From the NCBI GenBank assembly GCA_965207535.1, contig CBDBMR010000009.1, forward strand, positions 8,927-72,926: DNA of 64,000 nt, given 5' to 3'. Position 1 is the stretch's first letter, and each line of letters opens with the position of its first letter. The position numbers were made by a program, and so were the translations under genes. The stretch is from JAJDXO01 sp965207535 (GTDB taxonomy: Bacteria > Pseudomonadota > Alphaproteobacteria > Rhodospirillales > UBA2165). This document shows, piece after piece, positions 51,399-59,536 of this stretch. The notes below the pieces were generated by a model, which was not told the DNA's origin, made no database searches, and saw only the letters and a program-made list of their open reading frames with translations.

Positions 51399-52475
51399 TC
51401 AAATCAGTGTCAGCTGGTCACCCGGCGGCGGCGGCGGCGCAAACCGGCCGCAATCGAGTTCGTGCCAGAACCGGTCCAGCCCCAAGCGGCGTTCGGCGGC
51501 CTTGAACCGGTTGCCCAGCAGCTGGGCATAGGGGCCGTCCCCCCGCATCCGCCGGCCAAATCCGGCCTGATTGAGTTTGCCCTGCCGGCAGGACCGGATG
51601 AGCGTTTCCACCTTTTGCGCCCGATCCGGAAAATGGGCGCATAGCCACTCGGAAAACACCTCCTTCAGCTCCCAGGGCAATCTCAGCAGGATGTACCCCG
51701 CCCGTGTCGCCCCGGCCCCGGCGGCCGTTTCGAGAATATTCTCGAGCTCCTGATCATTGATCGCCGGGATCATCGGCGCCGCCATCACGCCGGTGGGAAT
51801 ACCGGCGGCGCTCAACTGCCGGATGGCCTCCAGGCGCTTGTCCGGCCTCGCGGCCCGGGGCTCCATGGTGCGGGCCAGTTTCGGATCAAGTGTGGTGATC
51901 GAGAGAAAAGCATGGACGAGATTTCGCTCGGCCATGGACGAGAGGATATCGAGGTCCCTCAGAATTCCCGCAGACTTGGTGATGAAGGAGACCGGGTGAT
52001 CGTATCGGGACAGCACCTCCAGGATGGAGCGGGTTATTCCCAGTTCGCGCTCGGCCGGCTGGTACGCGTCGGTGTTCACCCCAAGCGCAATGGGTTCGCA
52101 TTGGTAGCCCGGTTTCCGCAACTCGGTTTCGAGCAACCGCGCCGCCTCGGGTTTGAAGAAAATGCGGCTCTCGAAATCGAGCCCCGGGGAAAGGCCCAGG
52201 TAGGAATGAGTGGGACGGGCGAAGCAATAGACACAGCCGTGCTCGCAGCCCCGATACGGGTTGACCGACCGGTCGAACGGAATATCGGGGGAATCGTTGC
52301 GGGCGATGATCGTCCGCGTAGCGTCCCTGGTGAGGACGGTCTCGAGACGGCCCGCATCGGGGTTCCGCCACCATCCGTCATCGGCGGCAATCCGGTCTTC
52401 GAGTTCGAACCGTCCCGCGGGATTGCCGACGGCTCCCCGGCCCTTCCGCGGCGCATTTGGCAGCGCGTCGATCAT
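51399..52475 (-). CDS. Radical SAM protein, PA0069 / SplB-like family
   Basis: A 358-residue protein. The cluster motif is in NPYRGCEHGCVYCFARPTHSYLG (CxxxCxxC), and SITTLDPKLARTMEPRAARPDKRLEAI and GVMAAPMIPAIND are typical of the PA0069 family. It should carry one [4Fe-4S] cluster and generate a 5'-deoxyadenosyl radical. The substrate is unknown; relation to spore photoproduct lyase is distant. Confidence 0.9.
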   Translation of the reverse strand: MIDALPNAPRKGRGAVGNPAGRFELEDRIAADDGWWRNPDAGRLETVLTRDATRTIIARNDSPDIPFDRSVNPYRGCEHGCVYCFARPTHSYLGLSPGLDFESRIFFKPEAARLLETELRKPGYQCEPIALGVNTDAYQPAERELGITRSILEVLSRYDHPVSFITKSAGILRDLDILSSMAERNLVHAFLSITTLDPKLARTMEPRAARPDKRLEAIRQLSAAGIPTGVMAAPMIPAINDQELENILETAAGAGATRAGYILLRLPWELKEVFSEWLCAHFPDRAQKVETLIRSCRQGKLNQAGFGRRMRGDGPYAQLLGNRFKAAERRLGLDRFWHELDCGRFAPPPPPGDQLTLI

Positions 52476-52558
52476 CGGAACAGCTTAGCCATGCCAGAGA
52501 ACAAATCAAGAACAAAAATCGCCGCGATCGCCGATTCCCGCGTGTTATAGTCCGCGCC

Positions 52559-53227
52559 ATGCTGAGTATCGTGATCCCCATATTCAACGCCGCGGAGGGC
52601 TTGGCGGCTACTCTCGCCTCGCTCCAATCCCTTGATATGGAGACCGAAATCCTCGTCGTGGACGGCGGCTCGACGGACGCGGGTCCGGAAATCGCACGAT
52701 CCCTGGGCGCCACGGTTATCACGGCCGAACTCGGGCGCGGCCACCAGTTGCGCGCCGGCGCCGGCATTGCGGCCGGCGAGTGGCTGTTGTTTCTTCACGC
52801 GGATACCCGGCTTACCGGCCCGTGGGAGTCCGAGGTGGCCCAATTCATGGATATGGAAGGCGACCATCGCGCCGCGGTGTTTCGGCTGGGTCTCGACGAC
52901 GAGGCGCCCCAGGCCCGGCGGGTGGAACGGCTGGTCGGCTGGCGGACCCGCCGCCTCGGCCTTCCCTACGGCGATCAGGGTTTGCTGATTTCCCGCAAAT
53001 TCTACGACGAGCTGGGAGGCTTCCGGCCGATGGTCATGTTCGAGGACGTGGACATGGTTCGCCGTATAGGCCGGCGCCGCCTCAAAATGCTGGGTGCCCA
53101 GGCCTTGACCTCGGCGATCCGCTATCGGCGGGAGGGCTATGTGGCCCGTGCGTTCAGAAACAATTTTTGCCTGACGCTCTATTTCCTGGGGGTCCCGCCG
53201 GCGGTCATCGAGCGCCTCTATCGATGA
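52559..53227 (+). CDS. TIGR04283 family glycosyltransferase (arsenosugar-type)
   Basis: A 222-residue GT2-like enzyme. IPIFNAAEGLAATLASLQSL, VDGGSTDAGPEIARS and LFLHADTRL are the nucleotide-sugar binding blocks, and PYGDQGLLISRKFYDELGGF the acceptor region. The TIGR04283 family is annotated as an arsenosugar biosynthesis glycosyltransferase because it recurs with arsenic-lipid genes. Neither arsM nor the arsenosugar radical SAM enzyme is seen here. Its end overlaps the next gene by 4 bp. Confidence 0.88.
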   Translation: MLSIVIPIFNAAEGLAATLASLQSLDMETEILVVDGGSTDAGPEIARSLGATVITAELGRGHQLRAGAGIAAGEWLLFLHADTRLTGPWESEVAQFMDMEGDHRAAVFRLGLDDEAPQARRVERLVGWRTRRLGLPYGDQGLLISRKFYDELGGFRPMVMFEDVDMVRRIGRRRLKMLGAQALTSAIRYRREGYVARAFRNNFCLTLYFLGVPPAVIERLYR

Positions 53228-53886
53228 GCCTTCGCAATCATCTGATCATATTCGCAAAATCCCCGCGGCTGGGAACCGTCAAGAGCCGGCTGGCCCGGGA
53301 AATCGGTTGGGTCGCCGCGACCGGGTTTTACCGCCGCACGCTTCGCGACACGGTCCGCAAATTGAGCCGCGACGCGAGGTGGCGCACGTACCTCGCCGTC
53401 ACGCCGGACCGGGATGTATGGAACCACGGTCTCTGGCCCGGGGGGATTCCGCGCATCACCCAGGGAAGCGGCGACCTCGGGGACCGCATGGCCCGCCTGG
53501 CCGCGGCACCGCCGCCGGGACCCGTGGTTATCGTCGGAACCGACATTCCGGCCTTGAACGCGGACCACGTCGCCCGCGCCTTCAACGCGCTCGGAGATCA
53601 CGACATGGCCTTCGGGCCGGCCTCGGATGGCGGCTATTACCTCGTCGGGTTCCGCCGGCGGCCGGCTATGCCCGATGCCTTTTCAGATGTGCGCTGGTCC
53701 ACGCCCCATGCGCTTGCCGATACGCTCGTTGCGCTTCCGCCGGGGACGACGGTTGCCATGGGCGACGTGCTTTCGGATGTGGATGACGGCGCCGCCTTCG
53801 ACGGACTAGCCCGTATTTCTCACCAGGGTTACGGTCTGCGTCGCGTCCAGGCGTTCGAGCCGCCAGGAGCGGCCCGAAAAGCGTAG
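53224..53886 (+). CDS. TIGR04282 family glycosyltransferase (DUF2064)
   Basis: A 220-residue protein starting MSLRNHLIIFAKSPRLGTVKSRLAREIG. IVGTDIPALNADHVARAFNAL and DMAFGPASDGGYYLVGFRR are the conserved DUF2064 motifs of a nucleotidyltransferase/glycosyltransferase A fold. It pairs with TIGR04283 in many genomes, here with overlapping codons, so the two products probably act in one pathway. Confidence 0.9.
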   Translation: MSLRNHLIIFAKSPRLGTVKSRLAREIGWVAATGFYRRTLRDTVRKLSRDARWRTYLAVTPDRDVWNHGLWPGGIPRITQGSGDLGDRMARLAAAPPPGPVVIVGTDIPALNADHVARAFNALGDHDMAFGPASDGGYYLVGFRRRPAMPDAFSDVRWSTPHALADTLVALPPGTTVAMGDVLSDVDDGAAFDGLARISHQGYGLRRVQAFEPPGAARKA

Positions 53887-53954
53887 CGGTGACTACGGTT
53901 GAGGGCCGCGACGACGCGGGCGGGCGCCGGGGCGCGACCCGAAGGGCGGCGCTC

Positions 53955-54034
53955 TCGGGCCGACAGCGTGCGTCGAGGCGCTTGTCCGATGTCACCGCAT
54001 CGCGCGGCGCGCCTCTCCTGCTCTGTCGGCCCGA
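53955..54034. repeat. Three-level nested inverted repeat between convergent genes
   Basis: The outer 12-bp arms TCGGGCCGACAG (53955-53966) and CTGTCGGCCCGA (54023-54034) are perfectly complementary. Inside, GAGGCGC (53975-53981) pairs with GCGCCTC (54009-54015). Inside that, CGATG pairs with CATCG around a six-base loop. The element fills the middle of the 207-bp gap between the converging TIGR04282 and moaB genes. It could be a bidirectional transcription end, a structured RNA or a protein-binding site. Confidence 0.6.
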
Positions 54035-54093
54035 CAACGCCGCGCAGACCATGACCCTGGCGGGAAATGCGGGCCAGCGGCGGCGCGCCGGCC

Positions 54094-54624
54094 TCAACTC
54101 TCCATGAGCCGCGGCATCAGTTCGACAAAATTGCACGGCATGAACCGGTAGTCCAGCTGGTGGACCAGTATGTCGTCCCAGGCATCCCGGCAGGCGCCGG
54201 GAGATCCGGGGAGCGCAAAGAGATAGGTGCCGCCCGCCACGCCGGCGGTGGCGCGCGACTGTATGGTCGAGGTGCCGATCTTCTCGTAGCTCAGCATCCG
54301 GAACAGTTCGCCGAATCCCGCTATTTCCTTCTCGTAGACCGATGCGAAGGCCTCGGGCGTCACATCCCGGCCGGTCACGCCGGTTCCGCCGGTGGAAAGC
54401 ACCACGTCGACTTCCGGATCGGCGATCCATTCCTCGAGCTTGGCGACAATGGCATCCCGGTCGTCGGGGACGATCTCGCGCGCCGCCAGTTCGTGGCCGG
54501 CGCCCGCGATGCGGTCGGCCAGCGCCTCGCCGGATTTGTCGTCTTCGAGAGTTCGGCTATCCGAGACGGTCAGGACCGCGATGTTGACGGGAAGGAACTC
54601 CCGCTCACTTTTCTTTTCGCTCAT
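54094..54624 (-). CDS. moaB: Molybdopterin biosynthesis protein MoaB/Mog family
   Basis: A 176-residue protein from ATG 54624. VNIAVLTVSDSRTLEDDKSG, VLSTGGTGVTGRDVTPEA and FALPGSPGACRDAWDDIL are the MoaB/MogA signatures. The protein adenylylates molybdopterin before metal insertion. It overlaps the 3' end of the lytic transglycosylase gene by 20 bp. No other molybdenum cofactor genes are in the window. Confidence 0.93.
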   Translation of the reverse strand: MSEKKSEREFLPVNIAVLTVSDSRTLEDDKSGEALADRIAGAGHELAAREIVPDDRDAIVAKLEEWIADPEVDVVLSTGGTGVTGRDVTPEAFASVYEKEIAGFGELFRMLSYEKIGTSTIQSRATAGVAGGTYLFALPGSPGACRDAWDDILVHQLDYRFMPCNFVELMPRLMES

Positions 54625-56464
54625 CCCGGGCAACCTCCACACCGTTCGGACCGAGCCGATGGTAGGACGGCCATTCCCCCGCGGCAACCGCATCGAGGCT
54701 GGGGGTCGGCCGGCCGAAGCGGGCGCGATAGATCCAGTAATTGGTCAACACCCGCTCGACGAAGATGCGCGTTTCCCGCAACGGGATACTCTCGATGAAC
54801 AGCAAGGGGTCGCCCTCGCCGCCCGAATGCCGCTGCCACTTCCGGAGGTTTCCGGGCCCGGCGTTCCAGGCAACGGCCATGCGGAACAGATCCCCGCCGA
54901 TATAGGGCTCGTTCAGAAGAATATTGATGTAGCGCTGACCCAGCTCGACATTGGTCTCCGGGTCGAACAGGGCGCGCCGCTTGGCGCCTCGATAGCGCCG
55001 GTCCCGGGCGATAAAGCTCGCCGTACGGGGCATGATCTGCATCAGCCCGCGGGCGCCCGCCCGGCTCTTGGCATTGGGGTTGAAGCCCGATTCCTGGCGG
55101 ATCAAGGCCAGCACCAGCGCGGTGTCCTGGATACGCTCATCCGCGACCGGCAGGCTCGGCACCGGATAGGCGGTGCTGTCGTAAAGGCTGGAGCCGCTCT
55201 TCACCAGCATATTGCCGAGGCGCATGGCCAGCGAGGGCAGCCGCGCCCGGTCGGCGAGCGCCAGCATGGCCCTTGCCAGTTCCGGCGAGGCCTGCCTGAA
55301 AAGGTATCGAAGTTCCCGCTCGGCGCGGCGATCCTGCCCCACCTGCAACAGCGTTACGGCCCGGGCGCCGCCCGGCGCTTCGGCCAGCTGCCGGAGGGCC
55401 TCTTCCCGGAGCGGCGGCGGCGCCCAGTTGTAGCTGACGTCCAGGCCCAGCTGCCGCCGGGCGAGAATTCCGTAGAAAGTCCGGGGATAGGCCGAGGCTT
55501 CCTCGAGCCAGCCGTTCACCCGCTCCGGCCGCTTGGCCTTGAGCTCCGCGCGCGCCGCCCAGAAGGCGCCGGCGGTCGACAGCCACGGCGAGGAATAATC
55601 CGACGTCGCGACCTCGCCGAAATGGGCGGCCGCCTCATCGAACCTGCCGAGACGCCATTTCGCGAGGCCGGCGGTCCAATGGGCGGACGGAATGAACTTG
55701 CCGGAGCGCTTGATCGCGCGGCCTGTCCATTCCGCTGCCCACTCATATCGTCCATGGGCGTAATAGGCCGCGCCGAGAGCGGCCTGGAACCGGTCGTACT
55801 GGCCGGGGTGGAACAGCCGCCTGGTTTCCTTGGCGCGGATCTGCTGCTTTGCGGCCTTGGTCCAGCCCTTGCGGAGATGCCGGGAAATCAGGCGCCGGAT
55901 TTGACGCGCCCGGTTCCGGTCGGCCCGGCTCAATCTCTTGGCCGGCCGGTAGACCTTGGCGGCGACCGCGCCGTCGTGTCCCGAGCCCGCGAGAAGCCGT
56001 CCCGTGGGCGGTTTCGGCATCTTCCAATTCTTGGGCCGGCGGCGAAGCGCCAGCTTATGGATCCGCCGGGCGTCCGGATGGTCCGCATATTGATCCATCC
56101 AGGCCTTCAATTCCCTGTAGCGGGAACGATACTTGGTTGGATGCAAATAGCGCTGCGCCAGGACATGTCCCATCAGTACCCGGTTCTCCAGGGTATTGAT
56201 GATCTTGTCGGCGGCCTTCCATTCGCCGTTTTTCTGCAGACTGAAGATCACCCGGTAGCGGCTGACGTCGGTCGCGCCGAGGATCGACGGCAGCCGATTG
56301 GCGGTCCAGTTCTCAGGTGCGCCTTCGGTGAGCGCGGCCGACTGGGAGGGTGCCACCGTCGGCGGCTTGCCGGCGGCGAGCGCACCCTGCGGCATGGCCG
56401 CCAGACCGGCGGCCATTGTTCCAATCACTGCTGCTCTCAGGACGACAGCGGCCCTCAACTCCAC
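54605..56464 (-). CDS. Soluble lytic murein transglycosylase
   Basis: A 619-residue protein with an N-terminal signal-like segment (VVLRAAVIGTMAAGLAAMPQGALA). A long helical superhelical region (about residues 40-440) precedes the SLT catalytic domain. The catalytic glutamate lies in ALIRQESGFNPNAKS, followed by AGARGLMQIMPRTA and the later AWNAGPGNLRKW. It cleaves glycan strands, producing 1,6-anhydro-muropeptides, in the periplasm. Length and order match Slt70-type enzymes. Confidence 0.94.
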   Translation of the reverse strand: MELRAAVVLRAAVIGTMAAGLAAMPQGALAAGKPPTVAPSQSAALTEGAPENWTANRLPSILGATDVSRYRVIFSLQKNGEWKAADKIINTLENRVLMGHVLAQRYLHPTKYRSRYRELKAWMDQYADHPDARRIHKLALRRRPKNWKMPKPPTGRLLAGSGHDGAVAAKVYRPAKRLSRADRNRARQIRRLISRHLRKGWTKAAKQQIRAKETRRLFHPGQYDRFQAALGAAYYAHGRYEWAAEWTGRAIKRSGKFIPSAHWTAGLAKWRLGRFDEAAAHFGEVATSDYSSPWLSTAGAFWAARAELKAKRPERVNGWLEEASAYPRTFYGILARRQLGLDVSYNWAPPPLREEALRQLAEAPGGARAVTLLQVGQDRRAERELRYLFRQASPELARAMLALADRARLPSLAMRLGNMLVKSGSSLYDSTAYPVPSLPVADERIQDTALVLALIRQESGFNPNAKSRAGARGLMQIMPRTASFIARDRRYRGAKRRALFDPETNVELGQRYINILLNEPYIGGDLFRMAVAWNAGPGNLRKWQRHSGGEGDPLLFIESIPLRETRIFVERVLTNYWIYRARFGRPTPSLDAVAAGEWPSYHRLGPNGVEVARDERKEK

Positions 56465-56650
56465 CCCGCTCCCTCAAACCTTTGATTTAAAAGACTTTTT
56501 TTCGCGTAATCCGCGCATATAGAAGATAGAACAATCGGGCCTGTCAGGCAAGCAAGGCCAACGGCCCAAAGCATATCGGGGTCTTTGACCGGCTGGAGCA
56601 TGATGCTTCTATTGGGAAGCGTATCCGGCGTCTTGGAAGGCGTTTGGGCA

Positions 56651-56848
56651 ACCCCCTCACCCTGACCCTCTCCCCCTGTAGAAGGGGGAGAGGGGACACC
56701 ACCGAAACTCCCTCGCCCCCTTTTAAGGGGGAGAGGGATGCGAAGGCTTGGCGAGCTAGGGCACAAAGCGAACGCAACGGTCAATTCGAAGAATTGACCG
56801 GGACTGCCCAGGCGAGCCTTAGCCGGAGCTGGGTGAGGGGGATTTCGT
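56651..56848 (-). repeat. Dispersed repeat, copy B, with three hairpins
   Basis: This fills most of the gap 56465-56818 and runs into the 3' end of the uracil-DNA glycosylase gene. It shares two blocks with copy A (see 47037). Hairpins are CCCTCTCCCCCT/AGGGGGAGAGGG (56666-56677, 56683-56694), an almost perfect 13-bp stem (56710-56722, 56725-56737), and a perfect CGGTCAATTC/GAATTGACCG (56778-56787, 56791-56800), the last within the 55 bp separating the blocks. The remaining 56465-56650 shows no gene. Confidence 0.75.
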
Positions 56849-57676
56849 GGCGGCGCCATCCAGTTTTTGGCGAATCTCCAACAGATCGCGCCACGCCTGA
56901 CGCTTGTTGGCCGGCGAGCGCAGCAGGTAGGCGGGATGAAACGACGCCATGGTATCCACCGGCGCCGACATGTGCGCGGTCGAATAGCTGTGCCAGGAGC
57001 CGCGCAGCCGGGTAATGCCTTCGGCCCGCCCGAGGAGAGTCTTGGCGGCGGGGCCGCCGAGCGGCACCAGCACGTCGGGGGCGGCCAATTCGATGTGCCG
57101 TTCCACGAACGGCAAGCAGGCGGCGATCTCGTCCGTGGTCGGATTGCGGTTCCCGGGCGGCCGCCAGAAGACGATGTTCGTGACGTAGAACTTTTCCCGG
57201 TCGTAGCCGATGGTTTCGAGCATCCGGTCGAGCAGCCGGCCGCTGGGTCCGACGAAAGGCAGGCCCTGCCGGTCCTCCTCGGCTCCCGGCGCCTCGCCGA
57301 CGAACATCAGCCGCGCCTCCGGATTGCCATCGGCGAATACCGTATTCGTGGCTGTCTTCTTGAGGCCGCATTCCTCGAAGCTCTCGACCGCCGCCTTGAG
57401 CTCGGCAACCGAATTGGCCTGCCCCGCCAAGGACCACGCCGCCTGAACCGCCTGGCTCACCCGGCCGCCATTGGTCGGTGCGGGGGCTTCACCGGCAGCC
57501 GCCCGGGGAGCACCCCTCGCGGCGCGCCGGGCGGGCGGCGGGCGTTTCTCCGGGGCCGGCTCGCTCGCGGCCTGTTCGGCCGAGGCAAACCGGTCGACCG
57601 GGGATTCCCCGATTGTCTCGTCGACCCCGGCGTCCAGGTGGAACCGGAGAATGTCGGCGGCGGATGGATCGGCCAT
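56819..57676 (-). CDS. Family 4-like uracil-DNA glycosylase
   Basis: A 285-residue protein from ATG 57676. After an Ala/Pro-rich N-terminal 70 residues, the core has FVGEAPGAEEDRQGLPFVGPSGRLLD, YVTNIVFWRPPGNRNPT and the late SFHPAYLL, as in family 4 uracil-DNA glycosylases. Only two cysteines exist in the protein (Cys103 and one in EIAACLPF), so the four ligands of the usual [4Fe-4S] cluster are missing. The last nine residues, TKSPSPSSG, are encoded by the dispersed repeat. It removes uracil from DNA. Confidence 0.88.
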   Translation of the reverse strand: MADPSAADILRFHLDAGVDETIGESPVDRFASAEQAASEPAPEKRPPPARRAARGAPRAAAGEAPAPTNGGRVSQAVQAAWSLAGQANSVAELKAAVESFEECGLKKTATNTVFADGNPEARLMFVGEAPGAEEDRQGLPFVGPSGRLLDRMLETIGYDREKFYVTNIVFWRPPGNRNPTTDEIAACLPFVERHIELAAPDVLVPLGGPAAKTLLGRAEGITRLRGSWHSYSTAHMSAPVDTMASFHPAYLLRSPANKRQAWRDLLEIRQKLDGAATKSPSPSSG

Positions 57677-57794
57677 GAGACGATCATAGCAAAGCCCCGC
57701 CGCCGCGCCACGCCTCAACTGGACGCCTCAACTGGACGGAAGGCGCGCGATATGATGTGATTTCCGGACTGCTGGCTTTGCGAAGTCTTTCGAT

Positions 57795-59420
57795 ATGGAA
57801 CGGGAATTCATGGAGTTCGACGTGGTCATCGTCGGCGCGGGTCCTTCCGGCCTCGCCGCGGCGATCCGTCTCAAACAGCTGGCGGCCGGGAAGGAAACCG
57901 AAATAAGCGTCTGCGTGGTCGAGAAGGGATCCGAAGTGGGCGCGCATATTCTGTCCGGCGCGGTCTTCGAGCCCCGGGCCCTGGATGAACTTCTCCCCGA
58001 TTGGAAGGAACGCGGCGCGCCGCTCCACACGCCGGCCGAGGATGACCGTTTCCTGCTGTTGAGCGAGAAACGGGCGATGCGCCTCCCAACCCCGCCGCAG
58101 ATGCGCAACAAGGGCAACTACATCATCAGCCTCGGCAACTTCTGCCGCTGGCTCGCCGAACAGGCGGAGGCGCTCGGGGTCGAGGTCTACCCCGGCTTCG
58201 CGGCGGCCGAAGTGCTGTTCGACGATGCGGGGCGGGTCTCCGGAATCGCCACCGGCGACATGGGCGTCGGCCGCGACGGCCGGCCGACGGAGATGCACCA
58301 GCCGGGCGTCGAACTTCGCGCCAAATTCACTCTGTTCGGCGAAGGGTGCCGGGGCTCGCTCTCCAAGCAGCTGATCGAAAAATTCGAGCTCGACGCGGAC
58401 AGCGACCCCCAGACCTACGGCATCGGCATCAAGGAACTGTGGGAAGTGCCGCCGGAACGGCACCATGCGGGCCGGGTGGTTCATACGGTCGGCTGGCCCC
58501 TAAGCAGCGGCACCTATGGGGGTTCGTTCATCTATCACCTGGAGAACAATCAGGTGGCGGCCGGTTTCGTCGTCGGTCTCGATTACCGGAACCCGCACCT
58601 GAGCCCGTTCGACGAAATGCAGCGGTTCAAGATGCACCCCGCCATCCGCCCGACATTCCAGGGCGGCAAGCGGATTGCCTACGGGGCGCGGGCCCTGGTG
58701 GAGGGCGGATTGCAGTCGCAGCCCAAGCTGACATTTCCGGGCGGCGCCCTGATCGGCGATTCGGCGGGATTCCTGAACGTGCCCAAGATCAAGGGGAGTC
58801 ACGCCGCCATGAAATCCGGCATGATGGCCGCCGAGGCCGCCTTCGCCGCCCTCGGCGACGGGACGCCGGGCGAACTCGATGCCTATCCGGCCGCCTACAA
58901 ATCATCGTGGCTTTGGACCGAACTCAAAAAAGCGCGGAACATCCGCCCGTCGTTCCGCTGGGGTCTGTGGCCGGGGATGATCTACTCGGCCATCGACACC
59001 TATCTGTTGGGCGGCAATGCGCCCTGGACGCTGAAGCATCACGCGGATCACACCCGGCTCCGGAAGGCCTCCGAAATGCCGAAGATCGAGTACCCCAAGC
59101 CCGACGGGGAAATCACTTTCGACAAGCTGTCCTCGGTGTTCATTTCCAACACCAATCATGAGGAAAACCAGCCCGTCCACCTGACGCTCAAGGACGACGG
59201 CGTGCCCACCCGCGTCAATCTTGCGGACTATGACGGGCCGGAAGCCCGGTACTGCCCGGCGGGCGTCTATGAATTCGTCGAGGAAAACGGCCGGACCCGG
59301 CTTCAGATCAACGCCCAGAACTGCGTCCACTGCAAAACCTGCGACATCAAGGACCCCACCCAGAACATCGTATGGGTGGTGCCCGAGGGGGGCGGCGGAC
59401 CTAATTATCCCAATATGTGA
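57795..59420 (+). CDS. Electron transfer flavoprotein-ubiquinone oxidoreductase
   Basis: A 541-residue protein. The FAD motif VVIVGAGPSGLAAAIRL is at the N-terminus, quinone- and membrane-binding regions lie in the middle (GGTYGGSFIYHL-like GTYGGSFIYHLENN), and a C-terminal ferredoxin-like segment has CPAGVYEF and NCVHCKTCDIKDP for one [4Fe-4S] cluster. It takes electrons from EtfAB and reduces ubiquinone. ATG 57795 is used; ATG 57810 would give MEFDVVIVG. Confidence 0.96.
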   Translation: MEREFMEFDVVIVGAGPSGLAAAIRLKQLAAGKETEISVCVVEKGSEVGAHILSGAVFEPRALDELLPDWKERGAPLHTPAEDDRFLLLSEKRAMRLPTPPQMRNKGNYIISLGNFCRWLAEQAEALGVEVYPGFAAAEVLFDDAGRVSGIATGDMGVGRDGRPTEMHQPGVELRAKFTLFGEGCRGSLSKQLIEKFELDADSDPQTYGIGIKELWEVPPERHHAGRVVHTVGWPLSSGTYGGSFIYHLENNQVAAGFVVGLDYRNPHLSPFDEMQRFKMHPAIRPTFQGGKRIAYGARALVEGGLQSQPKLTFPGGALIGDSAGFLNVPKIKGSHAAMKSGMMAAEAAFAALGDGTPGELDAYPAAYKSSWLWTELKKARNIRPSFRWGLWPGMIYSAIDTYLLGGNAPWTLKHHADHTRLRKASEMPKIEYPKPDGEITFDKLSSVFISNTNHEENQPVHLTLKDDGVPTRVNLADYDGPEARYCPAGVYEFVEENGRTRLQINAQNCVHCKTCDIKDPTQNIVWVVPEGGGGPNYPNM

Positions 59421-59536
59421 GTACCTGTACCGGTCACGAAGATTCCCGCGCCATTTGGCGCTTGTGGACCCATGGCCAGGCGTTACACTTGCGGACCTCT
59501 GGGGGATTGACCGCCAGTTCAGGAGATCCAGACCCG

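Noticed and set aside
53889..54107. A 72-codon plus-strand frame starting GTG right after the TIGR04282 gene
   Set aside because: Its Arg/Ala/Gly-rich product looks like GC-rich noise, it has no ribosome binding site, and the interval is better explained by the nested inverted repeat.
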